The translations under genes and the position numbers were made by a program. A DNA stretch of 64,000 bases from CAZYSK01 sp964649415 (GTDB lineage: Bacteria > Chloroflexota > Anaerolineae > B4-G1): contig CAZYSK010000001.1 in NCBI GenBank assembly GCA_964649415.1, positions 1-64,000 on the forward strand, in the 5' to 3' direction. Under the pieces are notes generated by a model. It was not told where the DNA came from. It was given only the letters and a program-made list of their open reading frames with translations, and did no database searches. Below, piece by piece: positions 25,258 through 33,840 of this stretch (its first letter is position 1; the number at the start of each line of letters is the position of its first letter).

Positions 25258-26532
25258 ATGCCCTACGAAGACAAAATGACGGTTGATGAACGACGGAAGT
25301 ATCTGCGGCGGATGAAGAAGCGCTATAATGAAGCGGATCGCAAAGGCAAGGGCGAACTGCTGGACGAGATGGAAAGGTACACAGGACTGCATCGCCAGAG
25401 CCTGGTCCGGCTGATGAACGGCGATCTGTGCCGCAAACCACGTTGCAGAGAACGGGGTAGAACCTATGGCCCGGAGGTGGACGACGCGCTGCGGATCATC
25501 GCCAAGAGTCGTGACGACATCTGTGCTGAGCGGCTGCGGCCGACACTGGCGGAGATGGCCAGGCATCTGGCAACACACGGCGAACTGGAGGTAACTCCCG
25601 AACTGCTCGATCAACTCGGGCGGATCAGCGTCTCCACCGTCAGGCGGAGCCTGAACCATAGCAGGCAAGATCAGCGCCGGTTGCCCCAGCGGGCAGGTCG
25701 CAAGCCTAACAAGATACTGCAACAGGTTCCCATGGTACGTATTTCCTGGGACGAACAGGAACCCGGACACTTCGAGGTCGACTTGGTCCACCACGGCGGT
25801 CCGAGTACCTCTGGAGAATACGTCTGCTCTCTGCAGATGATCGACGTGGCCACTGGCTGGAGCGAACGAGCGGCTGTGCTGGGGCGAAGCTACGTGGTGA
25901 TGCAAGATGCCTTCCAATACCTCTTGCCCCACATCTCCTTCCCGGTACTCGAGGTCCATCCTGACAACGACTCAGCTTTCTTCAACCAGCACATGTTCCG
26001 CTTCTGGGGCGACAAGCTCGCCGGCGCTCGTCTTTCCCGCAGCCGTCCCTACCAGAAGAATGACAATCGCTTCGTCGAGCAGAAGAACGCCACCCTGGTC
26101 CGCGCCTACCTGGGCCATGTGCGGCTCGACACAGTGGCCCAGACCTGGGCCGTGAACCATCTCTACGAGCGCATGTGGCGCTACTACAACTTCTTCCAGC
26201 CCGTGATGCGTCTCAAAGAGAAGATCGTGATCCCCGGTACCGATGGCCAACTGGCCCGCATCAAGAGGAAGTATGATGAAGCACACACCCCCTTCGAGCG
26301 CTTGGCGGCGACCAACGTGCTCACACCAGAACGCCAGGCCCAGTTGGAAACCATGTATGAGCAGACCAATCCGTGTCAGCTGCGGCGCGAGATCTATGAC
26401 CGCCTGGAGTACATCTTCGCACTGGAGGGCGCTGTCCCGGGCGTGGCCCAAAACGTCTATCTGACGCTGAGGACCAGTCCTCTGCGAGAGCAATTCGATG
26501 ACAGCGTGCCCAGCTGCGGCACAGGGTCCTAA
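25258..26532 (+). CDS. DDE (rve-type) transposase
   Basis: 424 residues from ATG 25258, which has SD GGAGGA; the frame is open back to 25222 inside the terminal repeat. An N-terminal helix-turn-helix region (KMTVDERRKYLRRMKKRY, then TGLHRQSLVRLMNGD) precedes an integrase-core domain with the DDE triad in FEVDLVHHGG, HPDNDSAFFN and NRFVEQKNATLVR. It catalyses cut-and-paste or copy-out movement of the element. The long form with a C-terminal PQRAQ-type helical tail resembles unclassified ISNCY-like elements and not IS3 or IS481, but the family is not certain. The reading frame is intact, so the element may still be active. Confidence 0.9.
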   Translation: MPYEDKMTVDERRKYLRRMKKRYNEADRKGKGELLDEMERYTGLHRQSLVRLMNGDLCRKPRCRERGRTYGPEVDDALRIIAKSRDDICAERLRPTLAEMARHLATHGELEVTPELLDQLGRISVSTVRRSLNHSRQDQRRLPQRAGRKPNKILQQVPMVRISWDEQEPGHFEVDLVHHGGPSTSGEYVCSLQMIDVATGWSERAAVLGRSYVVMQDAFQYLLPHISFPVLEVHPDNDSAFFNQHMFRFWGDKLAGARLSRSRPYQKNDNRFVEQKNATLVRAYLGHVRLDTVAQTWAVNHLYERMWRYYNFFQPVMRLKEKIVIPGTDGQLARIKRKYDEAHTPFERLAATNVLTPERQAQLETMYEQTNPCQLRREIYDRLEYIFALEGAVPGVAQNVYLTLRTSPLREQFDDSVPSCGTGS

Positions 26533-26591
26533 GGATGTCGACGCAATATGCATTGCATTGGCTCCACGCGCGCGGCCCCTCGGCCAAGGCC

Positions 26592-26652
26592 AGGCTGTGG
26601 AAATGTGGACAACTCTCCGCAGGGCTCCGAGTTGCCCACATTTCCACAGCCT
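26592..26652. repeat. 24-bp inverted repeat inside the IS 3' region
   Basis: Arms at 26592-26615 and 26629-26652 match in 23 of 24 positions (core CTGTGGAAATGTGG), with a 13-nt loop. In the minus-strand transcript the single mismatch becomes a G-U pair. It lies between the transposase stop and the right end and could block incoming transcription or act as a structural element of the IS. Confidence 0.75.
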
Positions 26653-26717
26653 CTACGACGACGGTAGTGAATCGCCAGCCTGGAGCCACTCAATCCCTGG
26701 AAAGGAGGGGGGCATTT

Positions 26718-26762
26718 CAGTAACATTGTCTTTTGATAGAACCACCTGGCTTCAGTAACATT
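26718..26762 (-). repeat. Right terminal inverted repeat of the IS
   Basis: CAGTAACAT at 26718-26726 and 26753-26761, mirror of the left end with the same 35-bp spacing, plus the shared AGAACCA box. Together with the left copy it defines the element boundaries. Confidence 0.85.
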
Positions 26763-26792
26763 ATCATTTGACTTGACAGGAGACAGAAGGCT

Positions 26793-26916
26793 GATGAGCG
26801 CCCGAAAGCAACAGCCATACATACTCTCGCGCGCTGGTGGATGGACGCACGATGCGCCCGGGATGCAGTTCGAGCGGCTGCGGAAAGAGCGGGGAGAGCC
26901 ATCCCCATCGCCCTAG
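26793..26916 (+). CDS. Possible 40-residue peptide next to IS right end
   Basis: ATG at 26793 has SD AGAAGG seven bases upstream, and the frame runs 40 codons (MSARKQQPYILSRAGGWTHD at its start) to TAG, overlapping the sulfatase stop by four bases on the opposite strand. Not recognised; it may be the remains of a gene truncated by the IS or chance. The rest of 26763-26912 shows nothing else. Confidence 0.2.
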
Positions 26917-28358
26917 CGAAACGCTTCCGCGGGACCGTAGGGAGCGAGCCCCACTGTGATGTACGGATTGATGGCCGTGTCATCCTCGCGATGGGCGAAG
27001 CGCCACATGCGAGCGCACAGATCTCGCTTGATGCCCGCGTACGCCAGGTCGCCAGACACGTTTCTCATCTCATGGGGATCAGTGCGGAGATCGTAGAGCT
27101 CATCCCAGTCAAAACCGTTGAACACGTACTTGAATTCCTTCGTCATAACCGAGCGTTGAGTGTAATACAGCTCCACGCCATTGCACTGGGTGTGGATATC
27201 ATCGCGCCAGGTGGCGGGTGTCTCGCCCCGCAGAAACGGGAGGAGACTCGCACCGGCGAAATGGCGGCCTGAGGTCACCCCGGCCGCTTCGAGAAAAGTG
27301 GGGGCGAAGTCCGCCAACGAGACAAACTCGCCCACCCACCGCCCGGGGTTCTTGATCCCGGCCGGCCAGCGGACGATGGCCGGGACGTGGTAGGCGCCTC
27401 GAAAGCAGGGGATGCCCTTGGCGAACAGCCCGTGCTCGCCGCAGTAATCGCCGTGATCCGAGCAGTACAGAACCAACGTGTTTTCCCCCTGGCCCGTGCG
27501 TTCCAACGCCTCCATAACTTGACCGAACAAGTCATCCAGGTAGGAACAGTAAGCCCAGAAGTGGCGGATGGCATCCCTGGCCTCGCGTTCCGACAGTTGG
27601 CCGAATACCTGTTCGCGCATCCGCTGGTAGATCGCCGGCTTGTCAGCCAGTTCGTCCCCGTAGCTGGGAGGCAACGGCACGTCGTCCAGGTCGTAGAGAC
27701 GGAGGAATCGCTCCGGCACGTCATAGGGATCGTGTGGCGCAATAGCGCCCACGTAGACGCACCACGGCCCGCGAACATCTGCCAGCGTGTCCAGCACGTC
27801 CAGCGCCTTCTCCACTGCCATCTCATCGTGTGGATTGCCCGCTTCGCCGCTCGTGCCGTACAGCCGGTACGTGCCATAGCCCGGACGCAGCATCTCGGCA
27901 TCGCCACGTCGCGTCACTTCTGGGCTCCCTGCCAGTTCACGGTAGAAGTCCCACGTCACCCCGTGATGCGTGCCGGCGGCGGCGCTCACGAAGTGCTCTG
28001 TCCATCCCCTGTCCGCCGGTGATTCCTCCACACTGACGTGCCACTTGCCGGAGAAATGCATCTGGTATCCGGCGTCAGCCAAGTCCTCACTCCACAGGCG
28101 CACGCTCTCCTTCGGTCCACGGCTCAGCGCCTGGCGGTTGCAGACGTTATTCCACACACCGTGGCGCGATGGATAGAGCCCGGTGAAGAAGGTGGCCCGC
28201 GACGGACAGCAGTGCGGCGATGGACAGTACGTATCGGTGAAGGTGACCCCTTCCCGCGAGAGCCGGTCCAGATTGGGTGTGAATGCCGGATGCCCCGCCA
28301 GAACCGTATCGGCGCGCTGATGGTCGGTCATGAAGATGAGTATGTTTGGAGATTCCAT
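26913..28358 (-). CDS. Type I sulfatase (arylsulfatase/choline-sulfatase-like)
   Basis: 481 residues. The sulfatase signature CCPSRATFFTG (C50 as the formylglycine precursor in C-x-P-S-R) and the second signature region GKWHVS are present. Metal ligands are seen in FMTDHQ (D12) and LYCSDHGDYCGEH. No signal peptide, so it is cytoplasmic and probably removes sulfate from small or imported sulfated sugars. It needs a formylglycine-generating enzyme or anaerobic sulfatase-maturase, neither of which is in the window. It starts 3 bases after mazG with SD AGAGGGA, so both are co-transcribed. Confidence 0.93.
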   Translation of the reverse strand: MESPNILIFMTDHQRADTVLAGHPAFTPNLDRLSREGVTFTDTYCPSPHCCPSRATFFTGLYPSRHGVWNNVCNRQALSRGPKESVRLWSEDLADAGYQMHFSGKWHVSVEESPADRGWTEHFVSAAAGTHHGVTWDFYRELAGSPEVTRRGDAEMLRPGYGTYRLYGTSGEAGNPHDEMAVEKALDVLDTLADVRGPWCVYVGAIAPHDPYDVPERFLRLYDLDDVPLPPSYGDELADKPAIYQRMREQVFGQLSEREARDAIRHFWAYCSYLDDLFGQVMEALERTGQGENTLVLYCSDHGDYCGEHGLFAKGIPCFRGAYHVPAIVRWPAGIKNPGRWVGEFVSLADFAPTFLEAAGVTSGRHFAGASLLPFLRGETPATWRDDIHTQCNGVELYYTQRSVMTKEFKYVFNGFDWDELYDLRTDPHEMRNVSGDLAYAGIKRDLCARMWRFAHREDDTAINPYITVGLAPYGPAEAFR

Positions 28359-28361
28359 TCG

Positions 28362-29825
28362 CTATCCCTCTATATGGGACTTCACCTCCTGCCACAAAGC
28401 CTCTAGATCATCGATGCCCAATGCCCTCATATCCAGGCCCCGCTCGCGGGCTATCTGCTCCATGCCGCGAAAGCGCCGCTCAAAGCGTACGTTCGCTTTC
28501 CGCAAGGCGGTCTCCGGATCCAGATCGAGCCAGCGGGCCCAGTTGACCACCGCAAACAGCAGGTCGCCTAACTCCGCCTCCCGCTCGACCTGGATGGTTG
28601 CAGCCTCCACCTCGGCCAGTTCCTCGCGGACCTTGTCGGCCACGCCGCCCGTCTCGGTCCAATCGAAACCCACCCGGGCCGCACGCCGGCTGTAGGTGTC
28701 CGCCTGCTGCAGGGCGGGCAAGGCTGCCGGCACCCCGTCCAGCACCGAGGGCTCTCCCCCGGACGCACCGTCAGCATTCGCCCTCTCCTCGCGTTTCAGA
28801 TCCTCCCAGCGCTGCAGCACCTCCCCGGTGTCACTCACCTGCTGATCGCCCCACACGTGTGGGTGACGGTGCTTGAGCTTGGCATCAATTCCGGCAATTA
28901 CCTGTGGCATCTTGAAGTCGCCCTCTTCGGTGGCGATCTGCGCGTGAAGCAGAACCTGGAGCATCAGATCCCCCAGTTCCTCCTGCAGCGCGCGTATGTC
29001 GCCCGCGTCGATGGCTGCCACAACCTCGTACGCCTCCTCCAACAACCCTCCGCGCAGGCTGTCGTGGGTCTGCTCGCGATCCCACGGACAACCACCCGGC
29101 GCACGAAGATGGGCCACCGTGTCCTGCAATCCCTCAAAACTGGTGACGCCCGGCAGTGGCGGTAGATACAGCGCAGTGAGGTGAGCAACGCCACGGCGGT
29201 CAAGTTCGTACAGCGGCAGAGTGTCAACCTGCTGCGCGGGGGTCCCCGCTGCATGCACCAGCACCACTTCATGGTCTTCGGGATACTGGTTCATCAGGGT
29301 GAGCTTGACGTCTGCTGCCAGCGAACGGCTGTAGAGCTGGCCCACCATAGCCGGCAGATCTGGGTTAAGTGGTGGATGATCGCGCGCCGCCAGCTCTATG
29401 GCGTCATATATCTGCAGCCCGGCTAGCGCATCCATCCCCAACGCCACGAGCGTGGGCTCGACGAAACTGAGCCCCTCTACAATGCGTACCGTCAGGCCAG
29501 CCACTTCCGCGCGCGCCAGCACCTGCGTCACGGTCGCTTCGCCCACCAGCGGATGCCCGGGCACGGCGTACACAACACCCGCCGGGCGATCACCTAGCCG
29601 CAGCACTTCGTCCACGATCGCTGCGTACACCTGTGGGAAATTCGCCGCATCTTCGTAGAGGTGATCGAAGGAGTGCAGTTCCAGACGAGGGGGCAGCCCG
29701 GCCACAGCCAGGTGATGGCCTGTGCGCAGCCAGCATTCATCGCTGGCCTCTAACACATCCCACGCTTCCCGGGTCAGACAGTGTGGATTACCCGGGCCCA
29801 GACCGACAATCGTGATGACTCCCAT
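28362..29825 (-). CDS. mazG: YabN-like tetrapyrrole methylase/MazG pyrophosphohydrolase
   Basis: 487 residues, a fusion. An N-terminal SAM-dependent tetrapyrrole methylase fold (about 1-225: ITIVGLGPGNP, YAVPGHPLVGE) precedes two MazG all-alpha NTP pyrophosphohydrolase repeats (about 255-365, CPWDREQTHDSLRGGLLEEA with EELGDLMLQVLLHA; and about 395-480, with KVREELAEVEAA and ELGDLLFAVVNWAR). It hydrolyses non-canonical or surplus NTPs to NMP and pyrophosphate. The methylase half is often inactive in this family. ATG 29825 is preceded by GGAGGT; a longer open frame to 29942 crosses the upstream terminator and is rejected. Confidence 0.93.
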   Translation of the reverse strand: MGVITIVGLGPGNPHCLTREAWDVLEASDECWLRTGHHLAVAGLPPRLELHSFDHLYEDAANFPQVYAAIVDEVLRLGDRPAGVVYAVPGHPLVGEATVTQVLARAEVAGLTVRIVEGLSFVEPTLVALGMDALAGLQIYDAIELAARDHPPLNPDLPAMVGQLYSRSLAADVKLTLMNQYPEDHEVVLVHAAGTPAQQVDTLPLYELDRRGVAHLTALYLPPLPGVTSFEGLQDTVAHLRAPGGCPWDREQTHDSLRGGLLEEAYEVVAAIDAGDIRALQEELGDLMLQVLLHAQIATEEGDFKMPQVIAGIDAKLKHRHPHVWGDQQVSDTGEVLQRWEDLKREERANADGASGGEPSVLDGVPAALPALQQADTYSRRAARVGFDWTETGGVADKVREELAEVEAATIQVEREAELGDLLFAVVNWARWLDLDPETALRKANVRFERRFRGMEQIARERGLDMRALGIDDLEALWQEVKSHIEG

Positions 29826-29906
29826 AGGGACCTCCGTCGCCTCAGAAACCAGGCTTTTCGGAAAAGACCTGGCTCCTTGGCGCTTCCGCTTTTCTCCTCT
29901 GAAACG

Positions 29907-29938
29907 ACAAAGGGGCAAGGCAATTCCTGCCTTGCCCC
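29907..29938 (-). terminator. Rho-independent terminator of the ribosomal protein transcription unit
   Basis: An 11-bp perfect stem (GGGGCAAGGCA / TGCCTTGCCCC at 29912-29938) with a 5-nt loop is followed on the minus strand by TTTGTCGTTT. It stands 32 bases past the rpsI stop, the end of the long rpoA-to-rpsI run. Confidence 0.88.
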
Positions 29939-29969
29939 CCACGCACCTGCGTAGTTTCTTCCAGACGCT

Positions 29970-30365
29970 CTAGCGCTTCGTATACTGAGGTGCCTTGCGG
30001 GCGCGCTTGAGTCCCGGCTTCTTCCGCTCCTTCGCCCGCGAGTCACGGGTGAGGAAACCTCCCTTGCGTAGGATCGGTCGCAGGTCTGGGTCCAGCTTCA
30101 GAAGCGCACGCGCAATACCCAAGCGGACCGCCCCGGCCTGGCCTCTCACCCCCCCGCCTTTCACGATGACACTGACGTTGCAGCGATTCTCCGTCGCCGT
30201 TGCTTCCAGGGGCTCCCTCAAATGGATGACATCCCAACTCCGGGCGAAGTAGTTCTCAAGTGGCCGGTCATTGACGATGATCGTGCCATCTCCCCCGGGA
30301 AAGAGACGCACCCGGGCGGTAGCTGATTTGCGTCGCCCAACTGCCTCATAATACTCAGTTGCCAT
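29970..30365 (-). CDS. rpsI: 30S ribosomal protein S9
   Basis: 131 residues, normal length. Family markers are YEAVGRRKSATARVRL near the N-terminus, GGGVRGQAGAVRLGIARALL, and the basic tail ending QYTKR that reaches the P-site tRNA anticodon loop. It follows rplM with a 12-base gap, the conserved L13-S9 pair, and ends the transcription unit before the terminator. Confidence 0.98.
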   Translation of the reverse strand: MATEYYEAVGRRKSATARVRLFPGGDGTIIVNDRPLENYFARSWDVIHLREPLEATATENRCNVSVIVKGGGVRGQAGAVRLGIARALLKLDPDLRPILRKGGFLTRDSRAKERKKPGLKRARKAPQYTKR

Positions 30366-30377
30366 TCCCCTCTCCTA

Positions 30378-30809
30378 TCAACTCAATTCCCACGTGGTGG
30401 GCCGCTGTGCCGCGTGGGGATGATCCGGCCCAGCGTAGACCTTCAGCTTCTTGAACATCCGTCGCCCCAACCTGTTCTTGGGCAACATCCCCCGTACTGC
30501 ATGTTCAATCACGCGTGTCGGATGCTTCTGACGCAGAACACGTAATGTGGTCTTCTTGAGCCCACCTGGATAGCCAGAGTATTGGTAGTACATCTTCTGA
30601 TCCAGCTTGCGCCCGGTCACGTGGAACTTCTCAGCGTTGACAACAATCACGTAGTCACCAACATCAACCGCGGGCGAGTAAGTAGGCTTGTGCTTGCCGC
30701 GCAGTATACGCGCCACCTGAGAGGCCAGACGGCCCAGAGTCTGTCCTGAAGCATCCACCACGTACCACTCTCGCTCAACTTCACCTGTCTTCGTAACGTA
30801 GGTCTTCAT
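30378..30809 (-). CDS. rplM: 50S ribosomal protein L13
   Basis: 143 residues from ATG 30809 (a GTG lies one codon upstream). REWYVVDASGQTLGRLAS and the GMLPKNRLGRRMFKKLKVY signature identify it. An early-assembly protein of 23S rRNA domain I/VI. It carries a short extension MKTYVTKTGEVE before the core. Pairs with rpsI downstream. Confidence 0.98.
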   Translation of the reverse strand: MKTYVTKTGEVEREWYVVDASGQTLGRLASQVARILRGKHKPTYSPAVDVGDYVIVVNAEKFHVTGRKLDQKMYYQYSGYPGGLKKTTLRVLRQKHPTRVIEHAVRGMLPKNRLGRRMFKKLKVYAGPDHPHAAQRPTTWELS

Positions 30810-30875
30810 CACATACCCTCTTCAGAGACCAGGTTGTTCATGCGATGGTACATCGCCAAGAACCTGGTTGCTCCC

Positions 30876-31604
30876 CTAGTATTTCACGCCCACGAGGCAG
30901 AGTCCAAAAGGCGGGGCCGTTGGGCCCGCGCGGCTGCGATCACACGCAGCCAACGCATCTGCGAACGCTGCCTGCCCCATCCTGCCTCGCCCCACCAACA
31001 GTAACGTTCCGATGATACTGCGCACCATATGATAGAGAAAGGCATTCCCCTCAATGTCAAAAGTCAGCCACGGCGGCTGATCACTCCATTCGGCCACCAG
31101 CACGCGCCGCACCGTGACCTGGCCCTGCGGTGGCTGCCCGAACGTTGCAAAGTCGTGCTCGCCCACCAAGAGCTGGCTCGCCCTCTGCATAGCCCCCACA
31201 TCCAATGGAGCGGCTACGTGCAGACTGTGAGTCCGACCTAAGGGACAGCGTACCGGCGCACAATAGAGCGTATATCGGTAACGCCGGCTACGGGCATCGT
31301 AGCGCGGGTGGAAATCCGGCGCACACTCATCGACTTCCTGAATAGCGATGTCGGACGGGAGAACAGCATTCAGTGCTCTCCTCAAGCTCACCAACTCATG
31401 CCGCCAGGCTGTATCGAAGGCGATGACCTGTCCCGTCGCATGTACACCGGCATCGGTGCGCCCCGCTGCCAGGATAGTGATCCGCTCCTGGGTCACTTGT
31501 AGCAGCGCCGATTCTAGTGCCGCTTGCACGGTTGGGGCGTTATCCTGACGTTGGAACCCACTATAGCCGGTTCCATCGTAGGCAACGGTCGCCCGCACCC
31601 GCAT
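30876..31604 (-). CDS. truA: tRNA pseudouridine(38-40) synthase TruA
   Basis: 242 residues. The catalytic Asp lies in AAGRTDAGVHA (D51). FDIEGNAFLYHMVRSIIGTLL is the second conserved block. It isomerises U38-U40 in the anticodon stem-loop of many tRNAs. It lies between rplQ (25 bases) and rplM, the common place for truA in ribosomal clusters. The start may be this ATG or the GTG one codon earlier; the SD is weak. Confidence 0.96.
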   Translation of the reverse strand: MRVRATVAYDGTGYSGFQRQDNAPTVQAALESALLQVTQERITILAAGRTDAGVHATGQVIAFDTAWRHELVSLRRALNAVLPSDIAIQEVDECAPDFHPRYDARSRRYRYTLYCAPVRCPLGRTHSLHVAAPLDVGAMQRASQLLVGEHDFATFGQPPQGQVTVRRVLVAEWSDQPPWLTFDIEGNAFLYHMVRSIIGTLLLVGRGRMGQAAFADALAACDRSRAGPTAPPFGLCLVGVKY

Positions 31605-31629
31605 CACCGCGCCTATCTACCTCCCGCCT

Positions 31630-32043
31630 CTACTCCTCAACCAGCTCCAACAGAACCATCGACGCGGCGTCGCCCTTGCGTGGCCCTAGCTTGTACAAAC
31701 GCGTATAGCCACCAGGCCTGTCCACGTAACGCGGCGCGATCTCATCAAAAAGCTTCTGCACGACGTCCACCTTCGTGCCATCAGGCTCCCGCACCCAACG
31801 ATCCAGGCGGCCAGCAACCAGACGCCGGGCGTGAACGCCACGGTCTGGATCTTCCTGCTCCACCGCCAGACTTCGCTTCGCCAACGTGATCAGTTTCTCA
31901 GCCTGTCCACGGATCGCCCTTGCCTTCGCCTCGGTTGTCTCAATGCGCTCGTGCTGAAACAGCGCCGACACGAGGCTACGGCGCAAGGCCGTGCGCTGGC
32001 CGCTGGAACGGCTTAGTTTCTTTCCTGCGACACGGTGTCGCAT
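31630..32043 (-). CDS. rplQ: 50S ribosomal protein L17
   Basis: 137 residues. Recognised from MRHRVAGKKLSRSSGQRTAL, RSLVSALFQHERIETTEAKA and the C-terminal GPRKGDAASMVLLELVEE. It starts directly at the end of rpoA, so translation is coupled to the polymerase alpha subunit, the standard alpha-operon arrangement. The internal loop EDPDRGVHARRLVAGRLDRW is slightly longer than in E. coli. Confidence 0.98.
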   Translation of the reverse strand: MRHRVAGKKLSRSSGQRTALRRSLVSALFQHERIETTEAKARAIRGQAEKLITLAKRSLAVEQEDPDRGVHARRLVAGRLDRWVREPDGTKVDVVQKLFDEIAPRYVDRPGGYTRLYKLGPRKGDAASMVLLELVEE

Positions 32044-32997
32044 CTACTCACCTCCACTCTCCCCTGCGTCCTCCTCCAGATAACCCCGCTCCTGGAGTCG
32101 TTCTCTCAACTCACCCAGCGATTTCTGCCCGAAGTTGCGAATGGTCAGCAACGTATCATCGCCCAATGCCAGCATTTCCAGCACCTCACCCACGCTGGTG
32201 ATGCCGGTGCGCCTGAGGGAGTTGAACACACGCACGCTCAGGTCAAGCTGTTCAATAGGGATTTCATAAACCTCGCCGGGCAAGCCCGTGCCTTCTTCAA
32301 CCGGCTCGGCCTCTTCCTCCAAAGCAAGGCCAGCAACGAGCCGCAGATGAGTCACCAGGATACGCGCAGATTCCTTAAGCGCATCCAGCGGTGCAATCCG
32401 CCCATCGCTCCAGACCTCCAATGTCAGGCGGTCGTAGTTGGTCATCTGACCCACGCGTGCCCGGTTTACATCGAAGGCAACACGGCGAATGGGGCTGAAT
32501 ATCGCATCCACAGGCAGCTCGCCAATCGGCATGCGCCCACGCCCATCGGCCGGCATATAGCCCTGTCCATTCTCAACTGTGAACTCGCAGTCGAGGTACA
32601 CATCGTCGACATCTACAGTGAACAGGTACAAGTCCGGGTTCAAGACCTCGATTTCCGGCGGCGCCTGAATGTCGCCAGCCGTCACCGTGCCCTCCCCGCG
32701 TACCTGGAGCGTCATGCGCATCGGCTCCCGGCTATCCATCTTCAGACGCAGCTGTTTGACCTGCAACATGAACTGCATCACGTCCTCTCGCACGCCGGGG
32801 ATAGCAGCGAACTCGTGTGCGATATCCGTAACACGGATCGACGTCACCGCCGCGCCAGGCAGAGAGGAGAGCAAGACACGCCGGAGAGCGTTGCCCAATG
32901 TGATTCCAAAGCCACTCTCCAGTGGGCCGATTATGAACCGGCCGTATGTCTGGGAAATCGCATCCGTCTCGATTTTCGGCAATACTTGAACTGACAA
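32044..32997 (-). CDS. rpoA: RNA polymerase alpha subunit
   Basis: 317 residues. The N-terminal dimerisation and assembly domain (1-230: GFGITLGNALRRVLLSSLPG) is joined by an acidic linker (LALEEEAEPVEEG) to the DNA- and activator-binding C-terminal domain (about 250-310: LDLSVRVFNSLRRTGITSVG, IRNFGQKSLGELRERL). TTG start with SD GGAGGCGAC. It nucleates polymerase assembly by binding beta and beta'. Gene order rpsM-rpsK-rpsD-rpoA-rplQ is conserved here. Confidence 0.98.
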   Translation of the reverse strand: MSVQVLPKIETDAISQTYGRFIIGPLESGFGITLGNALRRVLLSSLPGAAVTSIRVTDIAHEFAAIPGVREDVMQFMLQVKQLRLKMDSREPMRMTLQVRGEGTVTAGDIQAPPEIEVLNPDLYLFTVDVDDVYLDCEFTVENGQGYMPADGRGRMPIGELPVDAIFSPIRRVAFDVNRARVGQMTNYDRLTLEVWSDGRIAPLDALKESARILVTHLRLVAGLALEEEAEPVEEGTGLPGEVYEIPIEQLDLSVRVFNSLRRTGITSVGEVLEMLALGDDTLLTIRNFGQKSLGELRERLQERGYLEEDAGESGGE

Positions 32998-33063
32998 ACC
33001 GTCGCCTCCTATACTCGATCAGCTCCTGAACCGAACCAGGCACCAACTCGCAAGCATTCTCAC

Positions 33064-33078
33064 CGGATTGGGACAATC
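33064..33078. repeat. Degenerate copy of the 17-nt palindromic repeat
   Basis: CGGATTGGGACAATC in the rpoA-rpsD gap differs at one position from the repeat found perfect at 34739, 34757 and 38750 and lacks the last two bases. The surrounding 159-base gap shows no other element. Confidence 0.5.
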
Positions 33079-33156
33079 AACAGCGTCCTAGAAGCCCACA
33101 CAAGCGAGCCGACCATTCCCCCAGAACAGACTCAGAAGCGAGACGTAGGATATTCC

Positions 33157-33798
33157 CTAGCGCGAATAGTACTCCACAATCAACTGCTCACTCAACGCCG
33201 TGTCAATGTCCTCCCGCGTAGGTACCCTCATGACTCGAGCTGCCATGGCCCGGCCATCCAGACTCAGCCAGTCAGGCACCGCTCCATCATCCAACTGCTC
33301 AGCACGGTCCTTGAAGTACGTGCGTTTCCGACTTCCATCCCGGACCGCGATGCTATCTTGCGCACGGACGATATACGACGGGATGTTCGTGCGACGGCCA
33401 TTGACGAGGAAGTGGCCATGTTGCACCAGTTGGCGAGCCTGCGCCCTTGAGTCGGCGAATCCAAGACGATAGACGACGTTGTCCAGTCGGCTCTCCAGAA
33501 CGACAAGCAGATTCTCACCCGTGAGCCCAGGCCGACGCTCAGCCTCATGGAAGTAGCGGCGGAACTGACGCTCCAACACACCATAGATACGCCGCGCCTT
33601 CTGCTTCTCGCGCAATTGGCGCGAGTAGTCAGACAGACGACGCCGGCGAAACTGAGCTAGACGACCGTGCTCGCCGGGTGGATAACCACGATCTCGCTCA
33701 AACGGACACTTGGGCGAGAAGCAGCGTTGTCCCTTCAGGTACAGCTTCTCCCCTTCACGACGACATAACTTGCAAACTGGGCCTGTGTATCTGGCCAT
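33157..33798 (-). CDS. rpsD: 30S ribosomal protein S4
   Basis: 213 residues. An N-terminal zinc-ribbon form is seen: C9-x2-C12 in CKLCRREG and a second pair in CFSPKC. The S4 RNA-binding domain contains LESRLDNVVYRLGFADSRAQ and QLVQHGHFLVNGRRTNIPSY. A primary 16S rRNA binder that starts 30S body assembly; in E. coli it also represses the alpha operon. The zinc form is the ancestral C+ type. Confidence 0.98.
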   Translation of the reverse strand: MARYTGPVCKLCRREGEKLYLKGQRCFSPKCPFERDRGYPPGEHGRLAQFRRRRLSDYSRQLREKQKARRIYGVLERQFRRYFHEAERRPGLTGENLLVVLESRLDNVVYRLGFADSRAQARQLVQHGHFLVNGRRTNIPSYIVRAQDSIAVRDGSRKRTYFKDRAEQLDDGAVPDWLSLDGRAMAARVMRVPTREDIDTALSEQLIVEYYSR

Positions 33799-33840
33799 AC
33801 GTTACACTCCTAAACGCACTTCTACGTCTCAACCCCCGGA

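Larger units (their letters stand above)
25205..26762 (+). mobile_element. Complete insertion sequence, about 1.56 kb
   Basis: Inverted ends AATGTTACTG (left outer 25205-25214) and CAGTAACATT (right outer 26753-26762) flank a single DDE transposase. Each end carries two copies of the ATGTTACTG core 35 bp apart, and the whole 45-bp ends align without gaps. A shared TGGTTCT box lies between the copies. No obvious target-site duplication was found, so the copy may be old or produce no duplication. It lies between the CHAT gene and the sulfatase and interrupts no recognisable gene. Confidence 0.85.
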
